A DNA stretch of 64,000 nt. It comes from Gemmatimonadota bacterium. Lineage in GTDB: Bacteria; Gemmatimonadota; Gemmatimonadetes; Gemmatimonadales; Gemmatimonadaceae. Of the stretch, positions 1 to 11,604 are shown one piece after another. Where the stretch lies: assembly GCA_021298395.1 (NCBI GenBank), contig JAJTFH010000005.1, positions 1 to 64,000 on the forward strand, written 5' to 3'. The notes under the pieces are model-generated. The model was not told the DNA's origin, did not search any database, and was given only the letters and a program-made list of their open reading frames with translations. How positions within the stretch are numbered: position 1 is the first letter of the stretch; the number at the start of each line of letters is the position of its first letter. The position numbers and the translations under genes are program-made.

Positions 1-1
1 C

Positions 2-754
2 GTGAACTATCGGCTCCCGCATGTCGTCGGGCTCGACGCCGACGTACTGACGCTCGACTCGACCGCGACGGTGACGCTCTCCGTTCCGATCGCGAAGGCG
101 GTGATCCGCTACACCACGGATGGGAGCGATCCCACCGCGATGAGCCCACGCTACGAAAAACCGCTCACCCTTCCGGTGACAACCGCCGGGACGCGCGTGA
201 CGGCGCGCGCCTTCACCGCTGAGGGGAAGGCGAGCCCGCCGCGCGCGGCGACCTTCCGTCAGACCTCGTATCGCGCGCCGGAGTCGATCGACGCCCGCAC
301 GCTGCAGGCGGGGCTCGCGCTCACCTACCACGAAGCGTCGCTGAGCGCGGTCGCACCGCTTGATACCCTCGCCGTGGTGCGCCGAGCGGTCGCGGCGACG
401 ATCGCGCGCACCGGAGCGGAGCGCGCCGAGGGGTTCGGCCTCGTCTTCCGCGGGTTCCTCACCGTCCCGACGGACGCGATGTACGAGTTCGCACTGGCCT
501 CGGACGATGGGAGCACGCTCGACATCGGGGCACAGCTCGTCGTGGATAACGATGGCCTGCATGGCACGCAGGAGCGAACGGGGATGATCGCGCTCTGCGC
601 GGGATCACACCCGATCACGGTGCGCTTCTTCCAGGCGGGGGGCGGCGCCGATCTCTGGCTCAAGGTGCGCACCACCGGTGGCGCTTGGCAGGAGATATCC
701 TGGCAGGATGTGTCCCGGGGTTCGTCCCGCCACCGCGCGCCGTGTCGAGGGTAG
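2..754 (+). CDS. C-terminal part of a secreted glycan-active protein with chitobiase/beta-hexosaminidase C-terminal-like and PA14-like domains (truncated by window edge)
   Basis: ORF runs in from the window edge; 'AVIRYTTDGSDPTAMSPRYEKPLTLP' is CHB_HEX_C-like; 'FRGFLTVPTDAMYEFALASDDGSTLDIGAQLVVDNDGLHG' is PA14-like. Confidence 0.7.
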   Translation: MNYRLPHVVGLDADVLTLDSTATVTLSVPIAKAVIRYTTDGSDPTAMSPRYEKPLTLPVTTAGTRVTARAFTAEGKASPPRAATFRQTSYRAPESIDARTLQAGLALTYHEASLSAVAPLDTLAVVRRAVAATIARTGAERAEGFGLVFRGFLTVPTDAMYEFALASDDGSTLDIGAQLVVDNDGLHGTQERTGMIALCAGSHPITVRFFQAGGGADLWLKVRTTGGAWQEISWQDVSRGSSRHRAPCRG

Positions 755-2097
755 AGGGGGGTCCGGCACCGAACATCGTGCTCCTCCTTGCGGACGACCT
801 CGGCATCGGGGAGCTCGGGGCGTGGGGGCAGCAGGAGATTGCGACCCCACATCTCGATCGCCTCGCCCGCGAGGGGGTCCGGTTCACGGAGTTCCGGTCG
901 AGCGCCGCCGTCTGCGGACCCGCGCGCTGTTCGCTAATGACCGGATATCACAACGGGCGCTGTCGGCTCGATGACAACGACAACGATTATCTCCGGGAGG
1001 CCGACCTGACCCTCCCCGAACGCCTGCGGACGCGCGGGTATGTGAGCGGACTCTTCGGGAAGTGGGGACTGAGCTGGGACTCGGAACCTGAGAGCTGGCC
1101 GAACGCCCAAGGGTTCGATGCCTTCTTCGGATACCGCGACCAGGTGCACGCGCACAACTTCTACCCGGAATGGCTCCTCGACGGCACCGATTCCGTGCGG
1201 ACGCGCAATGTGGTGCCAAGGGCGAACGCCAAAGGGGCAGGCCGTGCGACAGTCCGTCTCGATTACGCACCTGAGTTGATCAAGCGCCGCGCGTTCGACT
1301 TCGTCCGCCAGCACCGGGATCGCCCCTTCTTCCTGTACTGGGCCACGAACCTTCCGCATATCAACAACGAGGGCTCTCGCGGGCCAGACGACGGGTATGA
1401 GGTGCCGGACCTGGGGAGATACGCCGCGCGGCCCTGGCCGGAGGGGAAGAAGGCCTACGCCGCCCAGGTGACGCTCCTCGATGCTCACCTCGGCCAACTA
1501 CGCACGCTCCTTGACTCGCTCGGGATCACCGACCGGACCCTGATCGTGTTCCTCTCGGATAACGGGGCCACATTCCTTCGACGCACCTCGGACGGGACGA
1601 GCGACATCGTCGGGCGGTGGTTCGACGGGACGCTCCAGTACCGTGGATTCAAGGGAGACCTCTACGACGGGGGGCTCCGAGTCCCGGGGATCATGCATTG
1701 GCCTGGCAGGACGACGGCGGGGATGACGTCCGCCGTCCGAGCCGATTTCACGGACCTCCATGCGACACTGGTCGAGATCGCGGGGCTCACGGCGCCGACG
1801 GAGATCGACGGTCGCCCATTCCTCTCATCGCTCATGGGCACCGCGGCGACCGGTGCCGCGCTCGCGGCCGCTCGCCCGTACCAGGTCTGGTTCTCCCCCG
1901 ACCGAAACCAGGCAGCGGTCCTCGAGGGCCGCTGGAAGGGGGTCTGGATGCGTGACACGCTCCGCGTCTTCGACCTCGCCGCCGATCCCGGCGAGCGGAA
2001 TGACCTCGCCGCACGGGAACCGATGGTGGCCGCTCGGCTCGACGCGATCCGTCGACGTGAGGATCGCCGTGTGACGCACCCGCTCCCACCGCGCTGA
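742..2097 (+). CDS. Sulfatase (arylsulfatase family, formylglycine-dependent)
   Basis: '[17 protein letters not shown]' N-terminal metal site and '[17 protein letters not shown]' (C-x-P-x-R formylglycine motif); start uncertain, GTG at 742 or ATG at 685. Confidence 0.9.
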   Translation: MSRVEGGPAPNIVLLLADDLGIGELGAWGQQEIATPHLDRLAREGVRFTEFRSSAAVCGPARCSLMTGYHNGRCRLDDNDNDYLREADLTLPERLRTRGYVSGLFGKWGLSWDSEPESWPNAQGFDAFFGYRDQVHAHNFYPEWLLDGTDSVRTRNVVPRANAKGAGRATVRLDYAPELIKRRAFDFVRQHRDRPFFLYWATNLPHINNEGSRGPDDGYEVPDLGRYAARPWPEGKKAYAAQVTLLDAHLGQLRTLLDSLGITDRTLIVFLSDNGATFLRRTSDGTSDIVGRWFDGTLQYRGFKGDLYDGGLRVPGIMHWPGRTTAGMTSAVRADFTDLHATLVEIAGLTAPTEIDGRPFLSSLMGTAATGAALAAARPYQVWFSPDRNQAAVLEGRWKGVWMRDTLRVFDLAADPGERNDLAAREPMVAARLDAIRRREDRRVTHPLPPR

Positions 2098-2816
2098 ATG
2101 CCGTCGATGTCCACCACCCTCGCCTTCGGTGCCTTCGTCCTTCGTGGCACCACGCGCACGATCTGGTTGACGCTGCGACAGTGGATCGTGCGCGTGGCCC
2201 TCATCCTCGTCCTCGGTCCCTTCCTGGCAATCCTCCCGCTCAATCTCGTGCAGCCGCTCACCACCGCGGTGATCGTCCAGCGGAGCATGCAGCGCGCCAT
2301 CGATGGCAAGCGCCCGATCTACCCGCGCCGCGATGTGGTCTCGATCTGCGGCGGGCCGTGCTCGCCGCCGAGGACGATCGCTTCTATCTGCACTGGGGAT
2401 TCGACCTCGAGGAGATCGAGAAGGCGATCGCGCGCGCAAAGCGTGGAGGCCGACTCCGTGGGGCCTCGACGATCACCCAACAGGTCGCGAAGAACCTCTT
2501 CCTCTGGGAGGGGCGCTCCTTCGTGCGGAAGGGGTACGAGGCGTATCTCACCCTTGTGCTCGAGCTCTGCCTCCCGAAGGATCGGATCCTCGACCTCTAT
2601 CTGAATCTGGCCGAGTGGGGGGATGGGGTCTTCGGGGCGGAGATGGCGGCGCGGCAGCACTTTGGCGTGCCAGCGGCCAAGCTCACTCGAGAGCAGGCAG
2701 CCCGCCTCGCCGCGATCCTCCCCAGTCCCCGTCGTTGGTCCCCGCGTGGTGCCGTCGCCTCGGCCCGTGCGGGTATAATCCTTGAGAAGATGCAGTACGC
2801 CGCTCCGCGTCCCTAA
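2098..2816 (+). pseudogene. mtgA: Monofunctional biosynthetic peptidoglycan transglycosylase (GT51) split by an apparent frameshift near 2335-2345
   Basis: N-terminal TM region in frame of 2098 (…[11 protein letters not shown]) and catalytic GT51 part in a different frame ([29 protein letters not shown]…[16 protein letters not shown]…[17 protein letters not shown]). Confidence 0.8.
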
Positions 2817-2831
2817 CACCACGACCGCCCC

Positions 2832-5800
2832 ATGCGCCTCCGGTCCCTCGTCCGCTCCCTCCCCCTCGTCGCCTTCGTGCTCACGACGACGCTCCCCGCA
2901 CAACAGCGCCCCGCCCAGACGCCGGCGAAGGCGCCCGCGAAGGCCCCGGCCAAGCCCCCCGCGAAGCCGCGCACGACCGCTGCGAAGGCGACCGCCGCAC
3001 CGGCGCTCCCGGCCCCGATTCCCGTCACGCACTTCGCGAATCTTCGTTGGCGCTGGGTCGGCCCCGCGCGCGGCGGCCGCGTGACCACGGTGACCGGCGT
3101 CGATCAGGAGCCGCACACCTTCTACTTCGGCTCGACGGGCGGCGGCGTCTGGAAGACGACCGATGCCGGCGCCCTCTGGGTGAACGTCACCGATGGTGAG
3201 ATCGACGTCGGCTCGATCGGCGCGATCGACGTCGCCAACAGCGATCCGAACATCGTCTATGTGGGCAGTGGCTCCGATGGCTACCGCTCGAACGTCTCGA
3301 TCGGCCGTGGGGTCTGGAAGTCGACCGACGCCGGCAACACCTGGCGCACCGTCGGGCTGCGCGACGTCGGGAATGTCGGCGCACTGCAGATTCACCCGAC
3401 CAATCCCGACATCGCCTTCGTCGCCGCGATCGGCGACCCCTTCCGCCCGACCAATGCGCGCGGCGTCTATCGCACCGTCGATGGCGGGAAGAGCTGGAGC
3501 CGCGTGCTCTATGTGAGCGATTCGACCGGCGCGGTGGATCTGGAGTTCCACCCGACCGACCCGAGCATCCTCTACGCCTCCATGTGGCGCGCCGAGCGCA
3601 AGCCGTGGACGATCATCTCTGGTGCGCGCGAGGGTGGGATCTACAAGAGCACCGATGGGGGGACGTCTTGGCGTCGTCTCGCGATGGGGCTCCCCGACAG
3701 CCTGATCGGGAAGAGCAACATCGCCGTGAGCCGCGCCGCACCAAATCGCGTCTATGTCCTGATGGAAGCGAAGCCCGGGAATGGCCTCTATCGCTCTGAT
3801 GATGCCGGGGAGTCGTTCACGCAGGTCTCGAACTACGACCAACTGATCACCCGTCCCTTCTATTACACGACGATCACGGCCGATCCCACCAACGCCGACG
3901 TGGTCTACGCCGGCGGCGAGGGGTACTTCAAGAGCACCGATGGCGGGACGACGTGGAACCCGATGCGCACCCCGCACGGTGACAACCACGATCAGTGGAT
4001 CAACCCGCGCGATGGCCGCATGATGATCCAGGCCAATGACGGTGGGGTGAACGTCTCGCTGAATGGCGGGAAGACCTGGAGTACGCAATACAACCAGCCG
4101 ACGTCGGAGATCTATCAGGTCTACGTCGACAACCAGTTTCCGTATCGTCTCTATGGGGCGCAGCAGGATAACTCGACATTGATCCTCCCCTCGCTTCCTG
4201 TGGGGAGCACGGGCTTCGACGATCCGATCCAGGGGTGGCGGTCGGGCCCAGGGTGTGAGACGGGACCGATCATGCCGCACCCGATCAATCCCGACACCGT
4301 CTACGGCTCCTGCAAGGGACAGTTCTCCCGCATGTCGCTCAAGACGGGGCAGGAAAAGCATTACTGGGTGGGGGCGCAGTCACTCTATGGGAATGCCGGG
4401 AAGGATCTCATCTACCGCTTCCAGCGCGTCTCCCCGATGGAGGTCTCGCCGCACGATCCGAGCGTGCTCTACTACGGGTCGCAGCATGTGCATCGCACGC
4501 GCGACGAGGGCGTGACCTGGGAGACGATTTCCCCCGATCTCACCTGGAACCCCGCGGATAAGCAGGGGATCTATGCCGGTGGTCCGATCACCGTCGATAA
4601 CACCGGCGAGGAGTTCTTCTCCACGCTCTACGCGATCCGCGAGTCCCCACTCGAGCGCGGGGTGATCTGGACGGGGGCGAACGATGGCCCCTTCGCGATC
4701 ACGCGCGACAACGGCGCCACCTGGCAGCGGATCACGCCGCCCGGACTCGAACTCGGCGGGCGCGTCCAGAACATCGAACCCTCTCCGCACCGGAAGGGAT
4801 CGGCGTACTACGCGGTGCTCCGCTATCTCCTTGGCGACCACCGTCCCTACATCTACAAGACCGACGACTACGGGAGGACGTGGACGCTGTTGACCACCGG
4901 CACCAACGGGATTCCGGCGGATGAACCGGTGCGCGTCGTGCGCGAGGATCCCAATCGTCCGGGGCAGCTCTACGCTGGCACCGAGTTCGGGGCGTATGTC
5001 TCGTTCAACGACGGGAAGAGCTGGCAGTCGTTACAGCTCAATCTGCCCGCGACCCCGATCACCGACATGAAGGTCCACCAGAAGGACCTCGTGATCTCCA
5101 CGCAGGGGCGCGGCTTCTGGATCCTGCACAACATCACCCCGCTCCATGAGGCGGGGCAGATCGCGGCGGCGGCGCAGGGGCATCTCTTCGCCCCGGTGAC
5201 GGCCTATCGCCGTCGCTATCGCACGGGGTTCGGCGGGCTCGAGAGCGCGCGCGTCAGCGACTCCGATCCGCAGTATCCCCAGGCCGGCGCGACGATCGAT
5301 TACTGGTTCCCGCGCGACCCGACCACGGAAGTGACGCTCGACATCCTCGACGCGTCGGGGGGCGTGGTGCGTCGCTTCTCGAGCCGCGCCTCTGGCGAGC
5401 GGTTGGTGCTGCCGGCCGAGCCCTCGATGCGTGGGCCGATGTGGGAGCGGATCGGGACGCCGCGTCTTCCGGCCGTGGCGGGTCATAATCGCTTCGTCTG
5501 GGATCTCACCCTCGCTGGTCCGTGGGAGGCCAATGCGCAGCGCAGCGGGCGGAACGGCCCCACGGTCGTGCCCGGGAATTATCAGGTGCGGATCACCGCC
5601 GGGAGCTGGTCTGCGACCCGTCCGCTGATCATCACGAGCGATCCGCGGGTCGAGGCTGATGGTGTGACGATCCCGGTGCTGCAAGCGCTCCTCGCGCACA
5701 ACCTCGCGGTGCGGGACCTCGTCAGCGAGGTCAATCAGCTGCGCGCCGATCTCGAGGCGGCGCTCGCAAAGGCCTCCGGTGACCAGAAGCAGCGCCTCGA

Positions 5801-5993
5801 GGCGCTGCAGGTGGAGCTCGAAGGGCAGCCGTGGCGCTACGGCCGCCCCGGGCTCGCCGACCAGATCACCTATCTCTACAGTGCGATGATGCGCGGCGAT
5901 CAGGCGGTCGGCAACGATGCGCGGGCGCGGCTCATCCAGCTCCGGAAGGAGCTGGACGCCTTCACCCCGCGTGTGCGCGAAGCCATGCGGTGA
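2832..5993 (+). CDS. Secreted BNR/VPS10-sortilin-like multi-repeat beta-propeller protein
   Basis: 1053 aa; repeated 'S.DGG.TW' Asp-box motifs (e.g. KSTDAGNTWRTV, KSTDGGTSWRRL, KSTDGGTTWNPM); signal peptide followed by a PAK-rich linker. Confidence 0.85.
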   Translation: MRLRSLVRSLPLVAFVLTTTLPAQQRPAQTPAKAPAKAPAKPPAKPRTTAAKATAAPALPAPIPVTHFANLRWRWVGPARGGRVTTVTGVDQEPHTFYFGSTGGGVWKTTDAGALWVNVTDGEIDVGSIGAIDVANSDPNIVYVGSGSDGYRSNVSIGRGVWKSTDAGNTWRTVGLRDVGNVGALQIHPTNPDIAFVAAIGDPFRPTNARGVYRTVDGGKSWSRVLYVSDSTGAVDLEFHPTDPSILYASMWRAERKPWTIISGAREGGIYKSTDGGTSWRRLAMGLPDSLIGKSNIAVSRAAPNRVYVLMEAKPGNGLYRSDDAGESFTQVSNYDQLITRPFYYTTITADPTNADVVYAGGEGYFKSTDGGTTWNPMRTPHGDNHDQWINPRDGRMMIQANDGGVNVSLNGGKTWSTQYNQPTSEIYQVYVDNQFPYRLYGAQQDNSTLILPSLPVGSTGFDDPIQGWRSGPGCETGPIMPHPINPDTVYGSCKGQFSRMSLKTGQEKHYWVGAQSLYGNAGKDLIYRFQRVSPMEVSPHDPSVLYYGSQHVHRTRDEGVTWETISPDLTWNPADKQGIYAGGPITVDNTGEEFFSTLYAIRESPLERGVIWTGANDGPFAITRDNGATWQRITPPGLELGGRVQNIEPSPHRKGSAYYAVLRYLLGDHRPYIYKTDDYGRTWTLLTTGTNGIPADEPVRVVREDPNRPGQLYAGTEFGAYVSFNDGKSWQSLQLNLPATPITDMKVHQKDLVISTQGRGFWILHNITPLHEAGQIAAAAQGHLFAPVTAYRRRYRTGFGGLESARVSDSDPQYPQAGATIDYWFPRDPTTEVTLDILDASGGVVRRFSSRASGERLVLPAEPSMRGPMWERIGTPRLPAVAGHNRFVWDLTLAGPWEANAQRSGRNGPTVVPGNYQVRITAGSWSATRPLIITSDPRVEADGVTIPVLQALLAHNLAVRDLVSEVNQLRADLEAALAKASGDQKQRLEALQVELEGQPWRYGRPGLADQITYLYSAMMRGDQAVGNDARARLIQLRKELDAFTPRVREAMR

Positions 5994-6393
5994 CCTCGTC
6001 CGCATGCCCCGCGGGCGTCACCTTGGTGAAGACCTGGGCGATCGTGCCCGCGGGGTCGATGAGGACGGTCGTCCGCTCGACTCCCATGTACTTGCGACCG
6101 TACATCGACTTCTCGACCCAGACGCCGTAGGCCTCGAGCATCGTGTGCTCGGGGTCGGAGAGGAGGGGGTAGGTGAGCCCCTCCTTCTCCCTGAACTTCT
6201 GGTGGGACTTCACCGAGTCGGGGGAGACGCCGAAGACCTTCGCCTTCATCTTCTTGAAGCGCGGGAGCGCGTCGCGGAACTCGCACGCCTCCACGGTGCA
6301 TCCCGAGGTCATGTCCTTCGGATAGAAGAACTCTCCCGCATCGTCCTGGACCTTGAAGGCCGGGGCCTTCTTCCCGATCAGTGGTGCCGCCAT
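5962..6393 (-). CDS. bcp: Thioredoxin-dependent peroxiredoxin (BCP/PrxQ-like)
   Basis: 'FYPKDMTSGCTVEACEFRD', 'VFGVSPDSVKSHQKFREKEGLTYPLLSD'; start set at MAAPLIGKK. Confidence 0.85.
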   Translation of the reverse strand: MAAPLIGKKAPAFKVQDDAGEFFYPKDMTSGCTVEACEFRDALPRFKKMKAKVFGVSPDSVKSHQKFREKEGLTYPLLSDPEHTMLEAYGVWVEKSMYGRKYMGVERTTVLIDPAGTIAQVFTKVTPAGHADEVTAWLRAHAG

Positions 6394-6397
6394 CGTC

Positions 6398-7314
6398 TCA
6401 CTCCAGAGGTTCGCCGCCCATGAGGACGGCCATGATCGCCTTTTGGACGTGGAGCCGGTTCTCCGCCTCGTCCCAGACCCGACTCTGCGGCCCATCGATC
6501 ACCTCGGCGCTCACCTCCTCGCCGCGATGTGCGGGGAGGCAGTGGAGGAAGATCGCCGAGCTCGCAGCACGGGCCATCAGGGCCGTATCGACCTGATACG
6601 AGGCGAACGCGGTGGCCCGCACCGCCTGTTCCTCCTCCTGCCCCATCGAGGCCCAGACATCGGTGGTGACCACATCGGCGCCCTCGACCGCCTCTCGCGG
6701 GTCACGCAGGAGCGTGACATGGCCGCTCGCCTGGGCGCGCGCGAGGATCGTGGGATCGGGGTCATATCCCGGCGGACAGGCCAACCGCAGCTCGAAGCCC
6801 AGGCGGAGCGCTGCGTCGCACCAGCTATTCGCCATGTTGTTCCCGTCGCCGATCCAGGCGATGCGCTTGCCGTCGACGCTTCCGAGATGCTGCTGCACCG
6901 TGAGGAGGTCGGCGAGGATCTGACAGGGATGCTGCAGGTCGGTGAGCCCATTGATCACCGGGATGCGCGAGTGCCGCGCGTACTCCTCCACGTCCGCATG
7001 GGCGAAGGTCCGGATCATCATCCCGTCGACCATCCGATCGAGCACGCGCGCCGTATCGGCCACCGCCTCGCCCCGTCCGAGCTGCACATCGCGCGGGGTG
7101 AGGAAGAGCGGGTGCGCGCCGAGCTGCCACGCCCCCACCTCGAAGGAGACACGGGTCCGCGTCGAGCTCTTCATGAAGAGCATCGCGAAGGCCTTCCCTT
7201 CGAGTGGGCGCTTGCGGTACGCGCCGCGCCGCATCCGGTCGGCGAGCGCGAAGAGCCCCCGCAGCTCGGCGGTGGAGAAGTCGGTGATCGCGAGGAAATC
7301 GCGTCCGTCGGTCG

Positions 7315-7318
<4 letters not shown>
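6398..7318 (-). CDS. argF: Ornithine carbamoyltransferase
   Basis: 'SSTRTRVSFE', 'HPCQILAD', 'HCLPAHRGEEV' and 'WASMGQ' motifs. Confidence 0.95.
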
Positions 7319-8753
<1,435 letters not shown>

Positions 8754-8754
<1 letters not shown>

Positions 8755-9299
8755 CAGGCCGTCGGTTCGACGACGGTGATCTGCGTGTTGGTGTACACGC
8801 AGATCTCTCCCGCGATCGTGAGCGAGCGCCGCACGATCTCCGCCGGTGGCAGGGTGGTCTCCCGCACGAGGGCACGGGCGGCGGCCAGCGCGTACGACCC
8901 CCCGGACCCGATCGCGAGGATGCCATCATCGGGCTCGATCAGCTCCCCGGTGCCCGAGAGCATGAACCCATGGTCGCGGTCGACGACGATGAGCAGCGCC
9001 TCCAATCGCCGCAACGCGCGATCCTGCCGCCAATCCTTCGCGAGCTCGACCGCGGCCCGCTGCAGGTTCCCGGGATGACGCTGCAGCTTCTCCTCGAAGC
9101 GCTCGAAGAGGGTGAGCGCATCGGCGGCGGCCCCGGCGAATCCCGCGAGCACCTTCCCCCCGGTGAGGGCGCGTACCTTCACCGCGCCCCCCTTCATGAC
9201 GGTATCGCCGAAGGTCACCTGGCCATCGCCGCCGATGGCGACGGCGCCGCCGCGGCGGACAGCGAGGATCGTGGTGGCGTGGAAGGTCGGGAGGGTCAT
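8754..9299 (-). CDS. hslV: ATP-dependent protease subunit HslV
   Basis: '[28 protein letters not shown]', '[14 protein letters not shown]'; adjacent to hslU. Confidence 0.97.
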
Positions 9300-9327
9300 C
9301 GGAGAAAGATAAGGGGCCGTGTCGCGG

Positions 9328-10257
9328 TCAGGCCCGCGGGTGGGCCTTCCGGTGGACCTGCTTGAGCCGGTCGACCGAGGTATGGGTGTAGATCTGCGTC
9401 GTGGAGACGCTGGCGTGGCCTAAGAGCTCCTGCACCGCCCGTAGGTCGGCCCCGCCATCGAGGAGATGGGTGGCGAAGGTGTGCCGGAGGGCGTGGGCGC
9501 TGAGCCCCGCCCCCTCATCCACCTCACCGAGTCGCGCGACCACCGCATTGTGCAGGGTCTTGGGGCTCATCCGCCGTCCCCGTTGGCTGAGGAAGAGCGC
9601 CGAGCGATCGGCGCTCGCCCCCACCTGGGCGATCAGCTGCTCGCGCGCGCGCTCGTACTCGCGTAACGCCTGCTGTGCTGGCCCACCGACCGGGACGATC
9701 CGCTCCTTTCGCCCCTTACCACGTACCTTCACGAGACCGCCGAGCAGGTCGAGGTCGCGACGATCGATCCCGCGTAACTCACTCAGGCGTAACCCAGCAG
9801 AGTAGAACAGCTCGAGGATCGCCCGATCCCGCACATCGGTGAAGCGCCCCTCCTGCGCGCGCGTCGCCGCGGCGGTCAATACCGTCTCGATCTGTGCCCG
9901 GTCGAGATGCCCAGGGAGATGCCGCTCGAGCTTCGGTGATCCCACCGCCCGCGCCGGATTCACCTCGACGAGATCGGCGCGATGGAGGAACCGATAGAAG
10001 CTGCGCGCCGCGGAGAGCATCCGCGCACTGGTCCGCTTGGCGAGCCCTCGCCGCGCGAGCGAGGCGAGCCAGGCCCGCATCTGCAACCGGTCGACGGTCC
10101 CCCACTCCACGCGCTCGACCCCGAGGTGCCCGCAGAGGAAGGCGTGCAACCCCTCGAGGTCGCGCGCGTAGGCCGCCACCGTGTTCGGCGACAGATCCCG
10201 CTCCTTCGCGAGATAGGTCAGGAATTGCGCGATGGTCTCGTCGGTCGACTCGTTCAC
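9328..10257 (-). CDS. xerC: Tyrosine recombinase XerC/XerD family
   Basis: '[13 protein letters not shown]'-type box I, '[38 protein letters not shown]'; located between trmFO and hslV. Confidence 0.92.
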   Translation of the reverse strand: MNESTDETIAQFLTYLAKERDLSPNTVAAYARDLEGLHAFLCGHLGVERVEWGTVDRLQMRAWLASLARRGLAKRTSARMLSAARSFYRFLHRADLVEVNPARAVGSPKLERHLPGHLDRAQIETVLTAAATRAQEGRFTDVRDRAILELFYSAGLRLSELRGIDRRDLDLLGGLVKVRGKGRKERIVPVGGPAQQALREYERAREQLIAQVGASADRSALFLSQRGRRMSPKTLHNAVVARLGEVDEGAGLSAHALRHTFATHLLDGGADLRAVQELLGHASVSTTQIYTHTSVDRLKQVHRKAHPRA

Positions 10258-11600
10258 ATCGGCCTCGGTGTGATCCCCTCGGCCTGACGCCAGGTCTCGA
10301 GATCACGTAACGCCCGCTCGGCGTAGCGCTCCCGCTTCACCGACTTGTCGCGCGGCGGGTCCACGAGCTCCTCCAGGAGCCCAAAGTTCGCATTCATCGG
10401 TTGGAAGTGCGCCGGGTCGGCCTCCCACAGGTAGCGGTAGAGCGCCCCGAGCATCGTGGTCGGCGGCGGCACCACCGGCTCGTGTCCGTGCAGCAGCCGA
10501 TCGAGATTGATCGCCGCGAGGAGTCCCGTCGCCGTGCTCTCGGTGTACCCCTCGACCCCGGTGAGCTGTCCCGCGAAGAGCGTGGTGGGCGCCTCACGCA
10601 GCGCGAGATGCGGCGCGAGATACCGGGGCGCATTGAGATACGAATTCCGATGGATGCTCCCAAACCGTAAGAACTCCGCACCAGCGAGCCCTGGGATCAT
10701 CCGGATCACGCGCTGCTGCTCCGGGATGCGCATCCGCGTCTGGAAGCCGACGAGGTTCCACATCCGCCCCGCGCGATCCTCGCGTCGGAGCTGGACCACC
10801 GCCCAGGGGCGCTTCCCTGTGCGCGGATCGCGAAGCCCGACCGGCTTCATCGGACCGAAGCGCAACGTGTCGCGGCCGCGGCGTGCCATCTCCTCGACGG
10901 GCATACACCCTTCGAAGTACGGCACCGCGTCGAACTCGTGCGCGGTGAACTGATCGGCGGCGGTCAACGCATCGATGAACGCCTCATACTCCGCCTTGTC
11001 CATCGGGCAGTTGAGGTAGGCGCCCCCTTCGTCGGCGGCCTCCGCCATCGTCTCCTTGTCCCACCGCGCGGCACGGAAGGCGATCGACTCGTCGATCGAC
11101 TCCACCGCGAGGATCGGGGCGATCGCGTCGTAGAACGCAAGCGCCTCCCCGCCCACCCGCGCGCGGATCGCCTCCGCCAGCGCATCACTCGTCAACGGCC
11201 CTGTCGCGACGATCCCTAGCGACGGCAGGGTGGTGACCTCCTCGGTGACCACCCGGATGCGCGGATGCGCACGCACCCGCGCATCCACGAAGGCGCTGAA
11301 CTGATCTCTGTCGACGGCCAAGGCCGAGCCCGCCGGCACGCGCGCCGCATCGGCTCCTTCGAGGATCAGACACCCGAGCACGCGCATCTCCGCCTTCAGC
11401 AATCCATGCGCATTGGTGACCTCGGTGCTCTTGAAGGTGTTGGAGCAGACGAGCTCGGCCAGACGATCGGTCTGATGCGCGGCGGTCCCGCGCACGGGAC
11501 GCATCTCGGCCAGTACCACCTGATGCCCACGCTCCGCCAACTGAAAGGCGGCCTCGCTCCCAGCGAGGCCGCCCCCGACCACCGTCACGCCGTCGGTCAT
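10254..11600 (-). CDS. trmFO: tRNA (uracil-5-)-methyltransferase, folate/FAD-dependent
   Basis: 'VTVVGGGLAGSEAAFQLAERGHQVVLAEMRP', 'ELVCSNTFKS', 'NANFGLLEEL'; ATG at 11600. Confidence 0.95.
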   Translation of the reverse strand: MTDGVTVVGGGLAGSEAAFQLAERGHQVVLAEMRPVRGTAAHQTDRLAELVCSNTFKSTEVTNAHGLLKAEMRVLGCLILEGADAARVPAGSALAVDRDQFSAFVDARVRAHPRIRVVTEEVTTLPSLGIVATGPLTSDALAEAIRARVGGEALAFYDAIAPILAVESIDESIAFRAARWDKETMAEAADEGGAYLNCPMDKAEYEAFIDALTAADQFTAHEFDAVPYFEGCMPVEEMARRGRDTLRFGPMKPVGLRDPRTGKRPWAVVQLRREDRAGRMWNLVGFQTRMRIPEQQRVIRMIPGLAGAEFLRFGSIHRNSYLNAPRYLAPHLALREAPTTLFAGQLTGVEGYTESTATGLLAAINLDRLLHGHEPVVPPPTTMLGALYRYLWEADPAHFQPMNANFGLLEELVDPPRDKSVKRERYAERALRDLETWRQAEGITPRPM

Positions 11601-11604
11601 CCCG

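Noticed and set aside
2319-4361. 680-aa minus-strand ORF opposite mtgA and the BNR protein
   Set aside because: Spans two supported plus-strand genes and lacks recognisable domains; GC-driven spurious ORF.
9328-10257. Tyrosine recombinase as evidence of an integrated mobile element
   Set aside because: Its position in the conserved topA-trmFO-xerC-hslVU neighbourhood indicates chromosomal XerC, not an element integrase.
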